NCBI RefSeq assembly: GCF_000425065.1
Contig: NZ_AULB01000003.1
Location: forward strand, 372,001-436,000
Length of the DNA: 64,000 bases
Direction: 5' to 3'
Source of the DNA: Actinomadura rifamycini DSM 43936
GTDB lineage: Bacteria > Actinomycetota > Actinomycetes > Streptosporangiales > Streptosporangiaceae
Shown here: positions 6,969 to 15,806 of the stretch, piece after piece
Layout: each line of letters starts with the position of its first letter
Position numbering within the stretch: the first letter of the stretch is position 1
Position numbers and translations under genes: made by a program
The notes under the pieces: generated by a model
What the model saw: only the letters and a program-made list of their open reading frames with translations
Database searches by the model: none
What the model was told of the DNA's origin: nothing

Positions 6969-7161
6969 CGCGGCCTCCCGTCCGTTCGCGTGCGGTCCCA
7001 GCCTACGGTCCGGTACGCGGCGGGGGGCTCTCGGCGGCCCACGCGGTAGAAGTGCACGCGCGAGTTGGCGGTGACGTCCGCCCGGTGCGCGCCAACGACT
7101 TCGTTGCGTCGCGTACGCATCGGGACGAACGCAGGCCGTTCGGGTGCGACACAATTGACGG

Positions 7162-7785
7162 GTGCCTAGAACGGTGGACAGGGAGGCGCGCCGCCGCGAC
7201 GTCGCGGACGCGCTGTTCCGCATCGCCGCGCGGCAGGGGCTGGGCGGCGTCAGCATGCGCACGGTCGCCGCCGAGGCGGGCTTCTCCCTCGGGGCGGTGC
7301 AGCGCTACTTCACGACCAAGGAGGAGATGCTCCGGTTCGCGTTCGACCAGGCGGTCGCGGCCGCCCGTGCGCGGCTGGCCCGGGTCCCGGGCGGCACCGG
7401 CGGCGACTCCGTCCCCGACCTGCTCCGACGTGCACTGCTGGCGTTCCTCCCGGCGGACGAGCGGGGCCTGACCGAGGCCCGCATCTGGGCCGCGTTCTAC
7501 GCCGAGGCCGTCGTCCGCCCGTCCTTCGCCGAGGCGCTCGACGAGATCGACGCCGAGGCGCGCGCGAACCTCCGGGCGGCCTTCGCCCGCGGGCAGGAGG
7601 CCGGCGGCTTCCCGCGCGACCGCTCCCCCGAGGAGCTGGCCGACCTGGTCCTCGTCCTGCTGGACGGCCTGTGGTGGAACGCCGTGCGGCGGCCCGCCGG
7701 GGTGCCGCCCGCCGCGCAGCGCAGCATCGTCGACACGGCGGTCGCGCTGCTCACCGCGTCCCCCCGGCAGACCGCCCCGCACTGA
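7162..7785 (+). CDS. TetR-family regulator (paralogue of the one at 21345-21947)
   Basis: 207 residues, GTG start. The N-terminal HTH spans about 9-55 (RRDVADALFRIAARQGLGGV, then MRTVAAEAGFSLGAVQRYF), followed by a C-terminal ligand domain with the stretch PADERGLTEARIWAAFYAEA and LVLLDGLWWNAVRR. It is strikingly similar along its whole length to the regulator at 21345-21947, much closer than TetR proteins usually are to each other. It ends 10 bases before the convergent SDR gene, with no obvious target gene on its own strand. Confidence 0.88.
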   Translation: MPRTVDREARRRDVADALFRIAARQGLGGVSMRTVAAEAGFSLGAVQRYFTTKEEMLRFAFDQAVAAARARLARVPGGTGGDSVPDLLRRALLAFLPADERGLTEARIWAAFYAEAVVRPSFAEALDEIDAEARANLRAAFARGQEAGGFPRDRSPEELADLVLVLLDGLWWNAVRRPAGVPPAAQRSIVDTAVALLTASPRQTAPH

Positions 7786-7794
7786 CGCCCGGGT

Positions 7795-8646
7795 TCAGGG
7801 CGCGACGCCGCCGAGGCGGGCGCACAGCTCCCAGACGGCGTCGCAGGCGCGCTCGTCCAGGACGCTCGCCGGCCACGGCACGCGCCTCGCCTTCGCGTCG
7901 ACGTAGACGCCGCTCACACCCTCCATCTCCGGGCTGGACGCCAGGTGGACGCTCGACCGCGCGGCCTTGGCGATGTCGTTCAGCAGCCGGGGCCCGAGCA
8001 GCCGGAGAACGGGGACGACCGGCCGGTAGGCGTACGGGAACGCGGCGGAGGTCGTCGCCCGGTTGCCGGGCGTGTAGGCGTGCCCGGGGTAGGCGACGTT
8101 GACGCTGACGCCGTCCACGGCGGCGAAGCGGCGGCTCATCGCCATCACCGCGGTCTTCGCGTGGTTGTACTGGGAGAACGTCCAACCCAGGTAGCGCTTC
8201 TCCCCCTGGAGGTTGCCCGGGTCGAGCGGGCCGCCGGGGATGCCGCCGGTGAGGTTGACGACGCGCGCGGCGGGGGCGGCGCGCAGCAGCGGCAGCAGCA
8301 GGCACGTCAGCGTGTAGGGCGCGAGGACGTTCGCCGCGAACGTCGTCTCGACGCCGTCCGCGGTGAGCGTGCGCGGCGCGGTCATGCCGCCGAGGTTGTT
8401 GACGAGCACGTCGAGCCGGTCGTGCCGGGCGCGCACCTCGGCGGCGAGGGCGCGCAGGCCCGCGAGCGTCGACAGGTCCGCGGTCACCGCGGCGGCCGAG
8501 GGGCCGAGCTCGCGGGCGGCGGCGTCCGCACGGTCCCGGTCGCGGCCGACCAGGACCACCCGCGCCCCCAGCGCGGCGAGGCTCCGGGCCGTCTCCTTGC
8601 CGATCCCGCCGGTGCTTCCCGTCACCAGGACGGTCTTGCCGTTCAT
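7795..8646 (-). CDS. Short-chain dehydrogenase/reductase
   Basis: 283 residues of a classical or retinol-dehydrogenase-like SDR. The cofactor motif TGSTGGIG is at about 9-16, VVLVGRD at 30-36 favours NADP, NNLGG is the structural Asn motif, and YNHAK supplies the catalytic Tyr and Lys. The substrate is unknown. ATG 8646 has AAGGAG just upstream; a start 9 codons earlier is less likely. It diverges from the TetR gene at 8691 with only 44 bases between, so that regulator probably controls it. Confidence 0.88.
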   Translation of the reverse strand: MNGKTVLVTGSTGGIGKETARSLAALGARVVLVGRDRDRADAAARELGPSAAAVTADLSTLAGLRALAAEVRARHDRLDVLVNNLGGMTAPRTLTADGVETTFAANVLAPYTLTCLLLPLLRAAPAARVVNLTGGIPGGPLDPGNLQGEKRYLGWTFSQYNHAKTAVMAMSRRFAAVDGVSVNVAYPGHAYTPGNRATTSAAFPYAYRPVVPVLRLLGPRLLNDIAKAARSSVHLASSPEMEGVSGVYVDAKARRVPWPASVLDERACDAVWELCARLGGVAP

Positions 8647-8690
8647 CGCACTCTCCTTGTCACCGAGTGACATGTTTGTCTTAGCATGCC

Positions 8691-9299
8691 ATGAAGTATC
8701 CTCGGTGCGTGAGCGGGGAGCGGGTTTCGGGACTGCGGGAACGGACGCGGCGCGCGGTGCGGGCCGAGCTGGCGGAGCTGGCGATCGGGCTGTTCGTCGA
8801 GCGCGGCTACGAGGAGACGAAGGTCGAGGACGTCGCGGCGGCGGCGGGGCTGTCGAAGCGCAGCTTCTTCCGCTACTTCCCGTCCAAGGAGGACGTCGTG
8901 TTCGGCGACGTCGAGGAACTGGCCGACGAGGTCGCCGCGGCCGTCCGGGCGCGTCCGGCGGAGGAGCCGCCGTGGACGGTGCTGCGGATCGTCCTGCGCG
9001 AGCGGGAGGAGCACATCCACGCCGCGCAGCGGGATCCGGCGGTGCTGCGGCTCATCGAGTCGACGCCCGCGCTGCGCGCGCGCCTGCACCAGCGGCGGGA
9101 CGCCATGCGGGGGCGGATCGCCGCCGCGCTGCGCGAGCGGCCGGGGGCCGGGCTCGACGCGTTCGCCGCCGACCTGCTCACCGGGTGCGCGGGCGCCGCA
9201 CTGGACGCCGCGGGCCGGGAGTGGCTCCGTCGCGGCGGCGACGTCGACCGCGGCGAGCTGGTCGACCGGGCGTTCGCCGCCCTGGCGCCCGTCCCCTGA
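8691..9299 (+). CDS. TetR-family regulator divergent from SDR
   Basis: 202 residues. HTH at about 18-64: RAELAELAIGLFVERGYEET, then VEDVAAAAGLSKRSFFRYFP. The C-terminal domain carries many Arg/Glu helices and no obvious ligand motif. ATG 8691 was chosen with a TAGCAT-like -10 element at 8682-8687, which would give a nearly leaderless mRNA; GTG 8709 is an equally sensible start. It is likely to regulate the divergent SDR gene and itself from the shared 44-bp intergenic region. Confidence 0.85.
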   Translation: MKYPRCVSGERVSGLRERTRRAVRAELAELAIGLFVERGYEETKVEDVAAAAGLSKRSFFRYFPSKEDVVFGDVEELADEVAAAVRARPAEEPPWTVLRIVLREREEHIHAAQRDPAVLRLIESTPALRARLHQRRDAMRGRIAAALRERPGAGLDAFAADLLTGCAGAALDAAGREWLRRGGDVDRGELVDRAFAALAPVP

Positions 9300-9329
9300 C
9301 GGCGGCGGCGCGCGGGGGGGCGGAAAGGG

Positions 9330-9368
9330 CGATCCCCCGGTCGCCGGAGGCCGGCGGCCGGGGGATCG
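9330..9368. terminator. Bidirectional terminator hairpin
   Basis: 18-base arms (CGATCCCCCGGTCGCCGG and CCGGCGGCCGGGGGATCG, one T/G mismatch that can pair as U-G) around a 3-base loop, between the convergent TetR gene (ends 9299) and alcohol dehydrogenase gene (ends 9401). Confidence 0.75.
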
Positions 9369-9400
9369 GCGGGGCGCCCATGCGGGGCGGGCGGCCCGGA

Positions 9401-10549
9401 TCAGTACACGATCACGCCGCGGAGGTTCTTGCCGTCGAGCATGTCCTGGTAGCCCTGGTTGATCTCGTCGAGCGTGTAGGTGTTGGTCATCAGCTCGTCG
9501 AGCTTCAGCTTCCCGTCCTCGTACAGGCGCAGCAGGCGCGTGATGTCGCGGCGCGGGTTGGAGTTGCCGAAGATGCAGCCCACCAGTTCCTTGCGCTGCA
9601 TCGCCAGGTCGAACAGGTTGAGCTTGACGTCCTCCTGGACGATCGGCGCGACCGCCGTCACGACGCCGCGGCCGCCCTTGGCGACCATCCCCATCATCGG
9701 CTGGACGAGCTCGCCGGTGGCGACGCCGGTCGTGAGGATGACCTTGTCGGCGTTCGCGCCCCAGGTCATCTCCGCCAGCTTGGCCGCGGCCTCCTCCATG
9801 GACGACGCCGCGTGCGTCGCGCCGAAGGTCTCCACGGCGGCCTGGGCCTTCCAGGCGACCGGGTCGACGGCGATGACGTGCCGGGCGCCCGCCATCGCCG
9901 CGCCCTGCACGGCGTTCATCCCGATGCCGCCGAGGCCGATCACCACGACGGTCTCCCCCGCCTGGACGTTCGCGGCGTTGACGGCCGAACCCCATCCGGT
10001 GGTGACGCCGCAGCCGAGGAGCGCCGCCTTGTCCAGCGGGATCCACGGGTCGATCTTGATGCAGGACGCCTCGTTCACCACGGTGTACGGGGCGAACGTG
10101 CCGGTCAGGCACATGGTCCCGAGGTCCTCGCCCTTGGCGGAGTGGTGCCGCGACGTGTTGTCGCTGATCTGCCGCCCGCCGAGCAGGATGGACCCGTAGT
10201 CGCACAGGTGCTGGCGTCCCATGGCGCACGACGGGCACCGCCCGCAGGACGGGATGAACGACAGGACGACGTGGTCGCCCTCCTGCAGGGACGTGACGCC
10301 GGGGCCGACCTCGACGACCTCGCCGGCGCCCTCGTGCCCGCCGACGCACGGGAACTGGCTCCAGCCCATCAGCTCGGCGATCTCGGGGTCGAGGACCATG
10401 TCACCGGTGCGCAGGTGCTCGTCGGAGTGGCACAGCCCCGCCGCCGTGAGCTTGACCTTGACCTCTCCCGCCTTCGGATCATCGAGCTCGATGGTCTCCA
10501 CACTCCAGTCGGTGCGGGGTTCCCTCAAGATTGCCGCTCGCGTCTGCAC
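9401..10549 (-). CDS. NDMA-dependent-type zinc alcohol dehydrogenase
   Basis: 382 residues of the class III-like medium-chain dehydrogenase family. Catalytic zinc ligands are C40 (AAGLCHSDEH) and the His of GGHEGAGEV. The structural zinc has four Cys in CGRCPSCAMGRQHLC. The nucleotide fold carries VIGLGGIGMNAVQGA and AVDPV. The length, DNTSRHHSAKGEDLGTMCLT and the close of the protein match actinomycete alcohol dehydrogenases that keep tightly bound NAD(H) and are assayed with N,N-dimethyl-4-nitrosoaniline as acceptor. Natural substrates are alcohols or aldehydes with an unknown electron carrier. GTG 10549 has GGAGGAGG upstream. Confidence 0.9.
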   Translation of the reverse strand: MQTRAAILREPRTDWSVETIELDDPKAGEVKVKLTAAGLCHSDEHLRTGDMVLDPEIAELMGWSQFPCVGGHEGAGEVVEVGPGVTSLQEGDHVVLSFIPSCGRCPSCAMGRQHLCDYGSILLGGRQISDNTSRHHSAKGEDLGTMCLTGTFAPYTVVNEASCIKIDPWIPLDKAALLGCGVTTGWGSAVNAANVQAGETVVVIGLGGIGMNAVQGAAMAGARHVIAVDPVAWKAQAAVETFGATHAASSMEEAAAKLAEMTWGANADKVILTTGVATGELVQPMMGMVAKGGRGVVTAVAPIVQEDVKLNLFDLAMQRKELVGCIFGNSNPRRDITRLLRLYEDGKLKLDELMTNTYTLDEINQGYQDMLDGKNLRGVIVY

Positions 10550-10710
10550 TGGCGCCTCCTCCGATCCGGGCCCTCTGACCGACGCGCCGGGCGCGGGGCC
10601 ACGGCGCCCCCGGTAACTAGACGCTTATGACTTTAGCGAATTTTGCCTAGAATGTCGTTCGGTCGTACACTAGAATTGGATTATCTTCGAGCCCCGTTAT
10701 GACCCGGTGG

Positions 10711-10893
10711 TCATACGCCTCGCGCGAGCCGGTCCGCCAGGCCGTCCGGGACGAGCGCGTGCTCGGCGATCAGCTCGGCCAGGTGAGGGTACTCCCCCGC
10801 GGGCGGCGCGTCGAGGATGTCCCCCGCGACGTCCTCCACCTCGCCCTCGGCCTGGAACGGCAGGCCCGACTCGGTCAGCACGAAGCCGTGCAC
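10711..10893 (-). pseudogene. C-terminal remnant of a TetR-type regulator
   Basis: 60 residues starting HGFVLTESGLPFQAEGEVED, which resembles the start of a WHG-type TetR C-terminal domain (a hydrophobic helix, then a His-Gly-Phe element). It ends EYPHLAELIAEHALVPDGLA plus a few residues. No HTH region exists upstream: the sequence runs into a GC-rich run and then the 3' end of the sialidase-like gene. It is probably the tail of a regulator that lost its 5' part. Assignment rests on resemblance of a short sequence. Confidence 0.4.
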
Positions 10894-10936
10894 GGCCTGA
10901 CCGGCCGCCCGGCCCGGCGGGCCGGGCGGGCGGGCG

Positions 10937-12391
10937 CTACCGCGTCGTCCGGACGAACGCGGCGGCGCGGCCCGGCGCGTCCGGCTCGGCCCACGCGCTC
11001 ACGAACGCGCCGCCCGCCGCGACCAGCCCCATCTGCTCGCCGAGGAAGTACCCGCGCGGGCTCGCCTCGTCCGGGATGCGCGGGGCCTTCCGCATGTCGA
11101 AGGACGCTTCGGTCAGCCGCGTCTCCCGCCACGCCGCCGCCGGGTCCGCGCAGGACCCCGTCCGGGCGGGGCGGCACGTCGCCAGCCAGCGGTCGGTGCG
11201 CAGCGGCGCCGCGGCGTCGTCGTGGCGGAAGTCGGAGTAGGAGACCGCGACGGTCCCCCGGCGGCCCACCTCGACGGAGACCGTGAACGCCTGCCGGTTC
11301 GGAACCGGCACGGACGCGGGCGTCCGGTTCGCCTGCACGGGCTCCGACCAGGTGCGGCCGCCGTCGCCGGACGAGACCAGCGCCACGCCGTCGGCCGCGC
11401 CGCCGTTGAACCGCGCGTCCTGCCAGGCGGCGTACAGCCGCCCGGTGCGCCGGTCGACGGCGACGTCGGACAGGATGCTCGTCGTGTGCGAGACGTCCTC
11501 GCCCGACACCGGGTCCCGGATGAGGACCGTCGTGTCCATGTCGCCCACCTTCCGCGGCGCCGACCACGTCTCGCCGCCGTCCGCGGACCGCACGACCTGC
11601 ACGGTGTACTCCGTCAGCCCCGGGCCGCCGCCGAACCGGACGTGCGTGTGGAAGTCCAGCAGCGTGCCGTCGTTCAGCGCGACCAGCCGGTGCCCCGTCA
11701 CCATCGTCCCCTCGGCGGACGCCACGGTCACGCGGGGCGCCCCCCACGTCCGTCCGCCGTCGGCGCTGCGGGCGATCCAGCCGTCGTTGCTCGTCCGCGC
11801 CTCCGCCGGGAAGCGGGCGCCGGCCACGTACAGGACGTCCGGGTCGCGGGGGTCGGCGACGGCCCCGCTGCCGTACACGCCGCCCCGCGCGGGGTCGTCC
11901 TCGTGCGCGACGAGCGCCGGGCGCGTCCACGTCCGGCCCCCGTCGTCGGAGCGGACCGACAGCGCCGCGGACTCCGCGTAGTCGTCGGTGACGACCCCGC
12001 CCGTCACGACGAGCCCGCCGTCGCGGGTGAACGTCACCGCCGGGTCGTCCACGTAGTCGAAGCGCCCGCCGGAGCAGCGGGTGAGGCCGGGCACGACGGA
12101 CCGCGTCCAGGTGCGGCCGCCGTCGCGGGAGACGGCGACGACCGCGCCGCGGTGGCGGTCCTGCGGCCACACGGCGGCGAGGCGGCGGGGGTCCGACGGG
12201 TCGGCCGCCAGGGCGGGCTCGACGGCCCCGGCGGCCATCTTCCCGTCGATCGCGCCCGCGGCGCAGCCGGCGAACGGGCTCGGGCCGGACAGCCGTTCCG
12301 GGCCGGGCCCCCGCACGGCGGCCGCGGCCGTCCCGGACAGGGCCAGCGCCGGGGCCAGGAGGGCGGTGAGGACGAGCGGCAGAGGTCGCAT
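10937..12391 (-). CDS. Secreted sialidase-fold (BNR-repeat) protein
   Basis: 484 residues. The signal peptide ends near the Ala-rich stretch SGTAAAAV. The rest is a six-bladed propeller with Asp-box motifs S-x-D-G-G-x-T-W at SRDGGRTWT, SDDGGRTWT, SADGGRTWG, SADGGETWS and SGDGGRTWS. These are hallmarks of exo-sialidase-like propellers, but the catalytic Arg triad, Tyr and Glu cannot be placed with confidence, so enzymatic activity is uncertain. An FRIP motif is not evident. ATG 12391 has GGAAGGAG upstream. It diverges from the GNAT gene at 12540. Confidence 0.85.
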   Translation of the reverse strand: MRPLPLVLTALLAPALALSGTAAAAVRGPGPERLSGPSPFAGCAAGAIDGKMAAGAVEPALAADPSDPRRLAAVWPQDRHRGAVVAVSRDGGRTWTRSVVPGLTRCSGGRFDYVDDPAVTFTRDGGLVVTGGVVTDDYAESAALSVRSDDGGRTWTRPALVAHEDDPARGGVYGSGAVADPRDPDVLYVAGARFPAEARTSNDGWIARSADGGRTWGAPRVTVASAEGTMVTGHRLVALNDGTLLDFHTHVRFGGGPGLTEYTVQVVRSADGGETWSAPRKVGDMDTTVLIRDPVSGEDVSHTTSILSDVAVDRRTGRLYAAWQDARFNGGAADGVALVSSGDGGRTWSEPVQANRTPASVPVPNRQAFTVSVEVGRRGTVAVSYSDFRHDDAAAPLRTDRWLATCRPARTGSCADPAAAWRETRLTEASFDMRKAPRIPDEASPRGYFLGEQMGLVAAGGAFVSAWAEPDAPGRAAAFVRTTR

Positions 12392-12539
12392 GGTCGACTC
12401 CTTCCGAAAGGGTGCGGCCATCGTCCGCAGCCGGCACCGCCCCGGTCGTCCCCCGCCCGGCGCAACCGCCCGTACCCCGCCGGGCGCACCCCGGACCCGC
12501 GGCCGTACGCCGACCGCCGGCCACGTATCGTTACGGTCC

Positions 12540-13052
12540 ATGACCGAGTTGCGGGGCGCGTCCGTCGTGCTGCGCCCGACCGTCGCGGAGGACGTCCCGG
12601 CACTGGCGGCCGTCCGCGCCCGGCCCGAGGTGCGCGCCCGGTGGGGCGGCGGCGACGACCTGGAGGCCGACGTCGCGGCCGACCTGCGGGACCCGGACCT
12701 CACGCTGTTCACCGTCCTGCTGGACGACCGGATCGTCGGCATGGTCCAGTGGTACGCCGAGGACGACCCGGACTACCGGCACGCGGGCATCGACCTGTTC
12801 CTCGACCCCGCCGTCCACGGCCGGGGCCTCGGCACCGACACCGTCCGCACGATCGCCCGGCACCTCGTCGACGACCGCGGCTTCCACCGCCTCGTCATCG
12901 ACCCGGCCGCCGACAACGCCCCCGCCGTCCGCTGCTACGCGAAGGTCGGCTTCCGGCCGGTCGGCGTCATGCGGCAGTACGAGCGCGGCCCCGACGGCAC
13001 CTGGCACGACTGCCTCCTGATGGACCTCCTGGCGGACGAGCTCGTCCGCTGA
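12540..13052 (+). CDS. GNAT acetyltransferase, AAC(6')-like
   Basis: 170 residues. It opens LRGASVVLRPTVAEDVPAL, has the acetyl-CoA loop in VHGRGLGTDTVRTIARHLVD, and the conserved end ADNAPAVRCYAKVGFRPVGV followed by YERGPDGTWHDCLLMDLLADEL. This arrangement matches the GNAT subgroup that includes aminoglycoside 6'-N-acetyltransferases, although chromosomal members in soil actinomycetes often have other substrates. Resistance is not demonstrated. ATG 12540, divergent from the sialidase-fold gene. Confidence 0.82.
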   Translation: MTELRGASVVLRPTVAEDVPALAAVRARPEVRARWGGGDDLEADVAADLRDPDLTLFTVLLDDRIVGMVQWYAEDDPDYRHAGIDLFLDPAVHGRGLGTDTVRTIARHLVDDRGFHRLVIDPAADNAPAVRCYAKVGFRPVGVMRQYERGPDGTWHDCLLMDLLADELVR

Positions 13053-13064
13053 ACCGCGAAAGCG

Positions 13065-14036
13065 TCAGTACGCGGGCCAGGTGAGGTCCTTGACGCGGCG
13101 GAGGGTGAGGGTCGTCTCCACCGACCCGACACCGGTCAGCGCGCCGAGCCGCTCGCTGAGATAGCGGTACAGGTCGGCGGTGGTGCGGCACAGCACCAGC
13201 ACGGCGAGGTTGGCCCGGCCGGTGACCGCGGCGGCGAACCGCACCTCGCGGTGCTCCGCCACCGCCCGTCCCGTCTCGGCGAGCGCGTGCGGGGCGACCG
13301 TCAGCCAGCACATCGCCTCCACCGCCTGCCCGAGCGGCTCCCGGTCGTACTCGACGGCGAAGTACAGGACGCCCGTGGAGCGCAGCGCCTCCAGGCGCCG
13401 CGCGACCACGGCGGCGGACAGGCCGGTGGCGGCCCGCAGCTCGCCGATCCCGGCGCGGCCGTCCCGCCGCAGCGCGGCGAGCAGCGCCTCGTCGGACGCG
13501 TCCAGGGCGACCGGGCCCGCGGCGGGCGCGGCGGGCGGCGGGCGCAGCGCGGCCTCCTCGGCGGGGGTGAGCGCGTCGGTCTTGCGGAGCCAGCCCATCG
13601 GGCCGCCGAAGAACGGGTGCAGGATGCAGTGGGCGCTGACCGAGGTGACGCGCGGGGTGCGCTGCAGGCGCTCCAGCAGCAGCTCGTCCCGCTCGCGGCG
13701 GCTGCGCGGCAGCATCGCGCACATCACCTCGGTGCCGCCGGACAGCAGGTCGACGTACTGGGTGTCGGGGCGCCGCGCGAGCGCCGCCGCCAGCCGCTCC
13801 GCCACGTTGGGGGTGCAGCCCAGCCGGACGATCCACGCGTCGCGGCCCAGCCGCGCGTCGTCGGCGACGCCCGTCACCCGGAGCCCCGCCGCGGTCCGCA
13901 GCCGCCGGAACCGGCGGGCGACGGTCTGGTCGGAGACGCCCAGCGCCTCCCCGATGCGGCTGAACGGCGCGCGGCCGTCCAGTTCGAGTGCCTGGAGGAG
14001 CTTGCGGTCGAGCGCGTCGACCTCCTGGGACGCCAT
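13065..14036 (-). CDS. Tandem Lrp/AsnC-family regulator
   Basis: 323 residues with two AsnC modules in tandem. The first HTH is LDRKLLQALELDGRAPFSRI plus GEALGVSDQTVARRFRRL; the second (about 178-225) is DASDEALLAALRRDGRAGIG plus ELRAATGLSAAVVARRLEAL. Each is followed by an effector-binding (RAM-like) half. Double-length AsnC proteins are common in actinomycetes. ATG 14036 has GGAGGG upstream. The DHA2 transporter lies directly upstream on the same strand (27 bases away), so the pair may be co-transcribed and the transporter is a plausible target. Confidence 0.88.
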   Translation of the reverse strand: MASQEVDALDRKLLQALELDGRAPFSRIGEALGVSDQTVARRFRRLRTAAGLRVTGVADDARLGRDAWIVRLGCTPNVAERLAAALARRPDTQYVDLLSGGTEVMCAMLPRSRRERDELLLERLQRTPRVTSVSAHCILHPFFGGPMGWLRKTDALTPAEEAALRPPPAAPAAGPVALDASDEALLAALRRDGRAGIGELRAATGLSAAVVARRLEALRSTGVLYFAVEYDREPLGQAVEAMCWLTVAPHALAETGRAVAEHREVRFAAAVTGRANLAVLVLCRTTADLYRYLSERLGALTGVGSVETTLTLRRVKDLTWPAY

Positions 14037-14063
14037 GGCCCTCCTGGACGGGAAACGGGCAGG

Positions 14064-15629
14064 TCACACGGCCGCGTCGGCCTGCTGGACGGTCTCATCG
14101 TAGGCCGGGCGCGGACGGCGCAGCAGGACGGCCGCGGCCGCGGCCGCGACGACCAGCAGGACCGCCGAGACCGTCAGGCACAGCCGCAGGCCGCCGAGGA
14201 ACGCCTCCGCCACCGCGCCCAGCACGGGCCCGGTGTCGGCGCCGAGGTCGAGCCGCGCCGCCGCGCCGAGCCCGCCCGCCTCCACGGCGGCCTCGACCTG
14301 CTCGGCCCGCGCGCCGGTCACGCCCGCCGCGGCGAGCCGGCCGGGCAGCTCCCCGGTCGCCCGGACGGTCAGCAGCGCGCCGAGCACGGCCGGGCCGAGC
14401 GCGGCGCCGAGCTGCCGGAACGCGTTGTTGCCCGCGGCGGCCATGCCCGCCTGCCGCAGCGGCACCGCGGCGACGGCGGTGCCGGTGATGCACGGGAACG
14501 CGATGCCGAGGCCCAGGCCCAGCAGCGCGAGGCGCCAGGCCACCGACCAGAACGACGTGTCGACGCCGACCGCGGTCAGCGCCAGCAGCGCCGCCGCCGC
14601 CAGCAGCATGCCCGCCGTGATGAGGACGGACGCCGGCACGTGCCGCATCACCCGTCCCATCACGACGCCCAGCACCATCGACACCACGTTGACGATGACC
14701 ATGCGGACCCCGGACTCCAGCACGCCGAGCCCCTGCACCATGCCGAAGTACAGGCTCAGGACGAAGAAGAACCCGATCAGCCCGAGGAAACCGATCATCG
14801 CGACGAGCGCGGACCCGGTGAACGCGGGGCTGCGGAACAGCGACAGGTCCAGCATCGGTGCCGCGCCGCGCCGCTCGATCACGACGAACGCGGCGGCCGA
14901 CACGGCGGCGAGCGCCAGCGCGGCGATCGTCCGGGGGTGCGCGAACGACTCCGCGCCGCCCTCGATCACCCCGTACACCAGGGCGGTGATCGCCACCGCG
15001 GCGGTCGCCTGGCCCGGCCAGTCGAGGCCGCGGGCCTCCCGGACGCGGGACTCGTCCAGCAGGCGGGCGGCGGCCGCCATGGCGGCGAGCGCCACCGGGA
15101 TCGTCGGCGCGAAGATCCACCGCCAGTCCGCCACCCGCAGCAGCGTCCCCGCGACCAGCGGGCCCACCACCATCGCGCCCATCATGCAGGCCGTCCACAG
15201 GCCGATGTACCGGCCGCGCTCGCGCGGATCGGGCACGGCGTGGCCGATCAGCGCGAGCGTCACCGGCAGCAGCGCGGCGGCGCCCGCCCCGGCCAGCGCC
15301 TGCCCGGCCCACAGCACCTGGACGGACGGCGCGCACAGCGCGACCAGGGCGCCGAGCGCGCACAGCGCCAGGCCCGCCTGGTAGACCTTCTTGCGGCCGT
15401 GCACGTCGCCGAACACGCCCGCGGTGAGGATCAGCGCCGCGACCGGCAGGACGAACGCGTCCTGCACCCAGGCGAGCTGCGCGGTGGAGGCGTGCAGCGC
15501 CCGCTGGATCTCCGGCAGGCTCACCGCGACGGTCGTCACCGGCAGGTAGGCGACGAAGACCCCGGCGCAGGCGGGCGCGATCACGGCGCCCGCCGCGCGC
15601 CGTCCGGTCCCCCGACTCGAAACGTTCAA
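14064..15629 (-). CDS. DHA2-family (14-TM) MFS drug exporter
   Basis: 521 residues with many membrane segments, fitting the 14-helix EmrB/QacA group. Recognisable parts are the N-terminal substrate region (VAVSLPEIQRALHASTAQLA then WVQDAFVLPVAALILTAG), the motif GDVHGRKKVYQAGLALCALG (motif A) and the antiporter motif C region around AGAGAAALLPVTLALIGHAV. These proteins export drugs by proton antiport. The TTG start at 15629 is preceded by GGAGGG at 5 bases. An AsnC regulator follows on the same strand. Confidence 0.9.
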   Translation of the reverse strand: MNVSSRGTGRRAAGAVIAPACAGVFVAYLPVTTVAVSLPEIQRALHASTAQLAWVQDAFVLPVAALILTAGVFGDVHGRKKVYQAGLALCALGALVALCAPSVQVLWAGQALAGAGAAALLPVTLALIGHAVPDPRERGRYIGLWTACMMGAMVVGPLVAGTLLRVADWRWIFAPTIPVALAAMAAAARLLDESRVREARGLDWPGQATAAVAITALVYGVIEGGAESFAHPRTIAALALAAVSAAAFVVIERRGAAPMLDLSLFRSPAFTGSALVAMIGFLGLIGFFFVLSLYFGMVQGLGVLESGVRMVIVNVVSMVLGVVMGRVMRHVPASVLITAGMLLAAAALLALTAVGVDTSFWSVAWRLALLGLGLGIAFPCITGTAVAAVPLRQAGMAAAGNNAFRQLGAALGPAVLGALLTVRATGELPGRLAAAGVTGARAEQVEAAVEAGGLGAAARLDLGADTGPVLGAVAEAFLGGLRLCLTVSAVLLVVAAAAAAVLLRRPRPAYDETVQQADAAV

Positions 15630-15698
15630 CGAACCCTCCCGGGCGGCGCGCCGCGCCGCGGTCGACGTGTGACCGCGTCACTCTGCCGGGCGCCGCCT

Positions 15699-15718
15699 CC
15701 CGCCGGTGAACCGGCGGG
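15699..15718 (-). terminator. Hairpin after DrrAB-type operon
   Basis: CCCGCCGGT and ACCGGCGGG face each other almost without loop, about 90 bases after the permease stop codon (minus strand) and before the MFS start. It lies within a GC-rich region, so chance is possible. Confidence 0.4.
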
Positions 15719-15806
15719 CCGGGCGCCGGGGAGATCCGACACCCGGGGCCGGTTCGTCCGGGATTTTCGACACCGGCGGCGGGACGCCGGAGGGCCGCGC
15801 CGCCTC

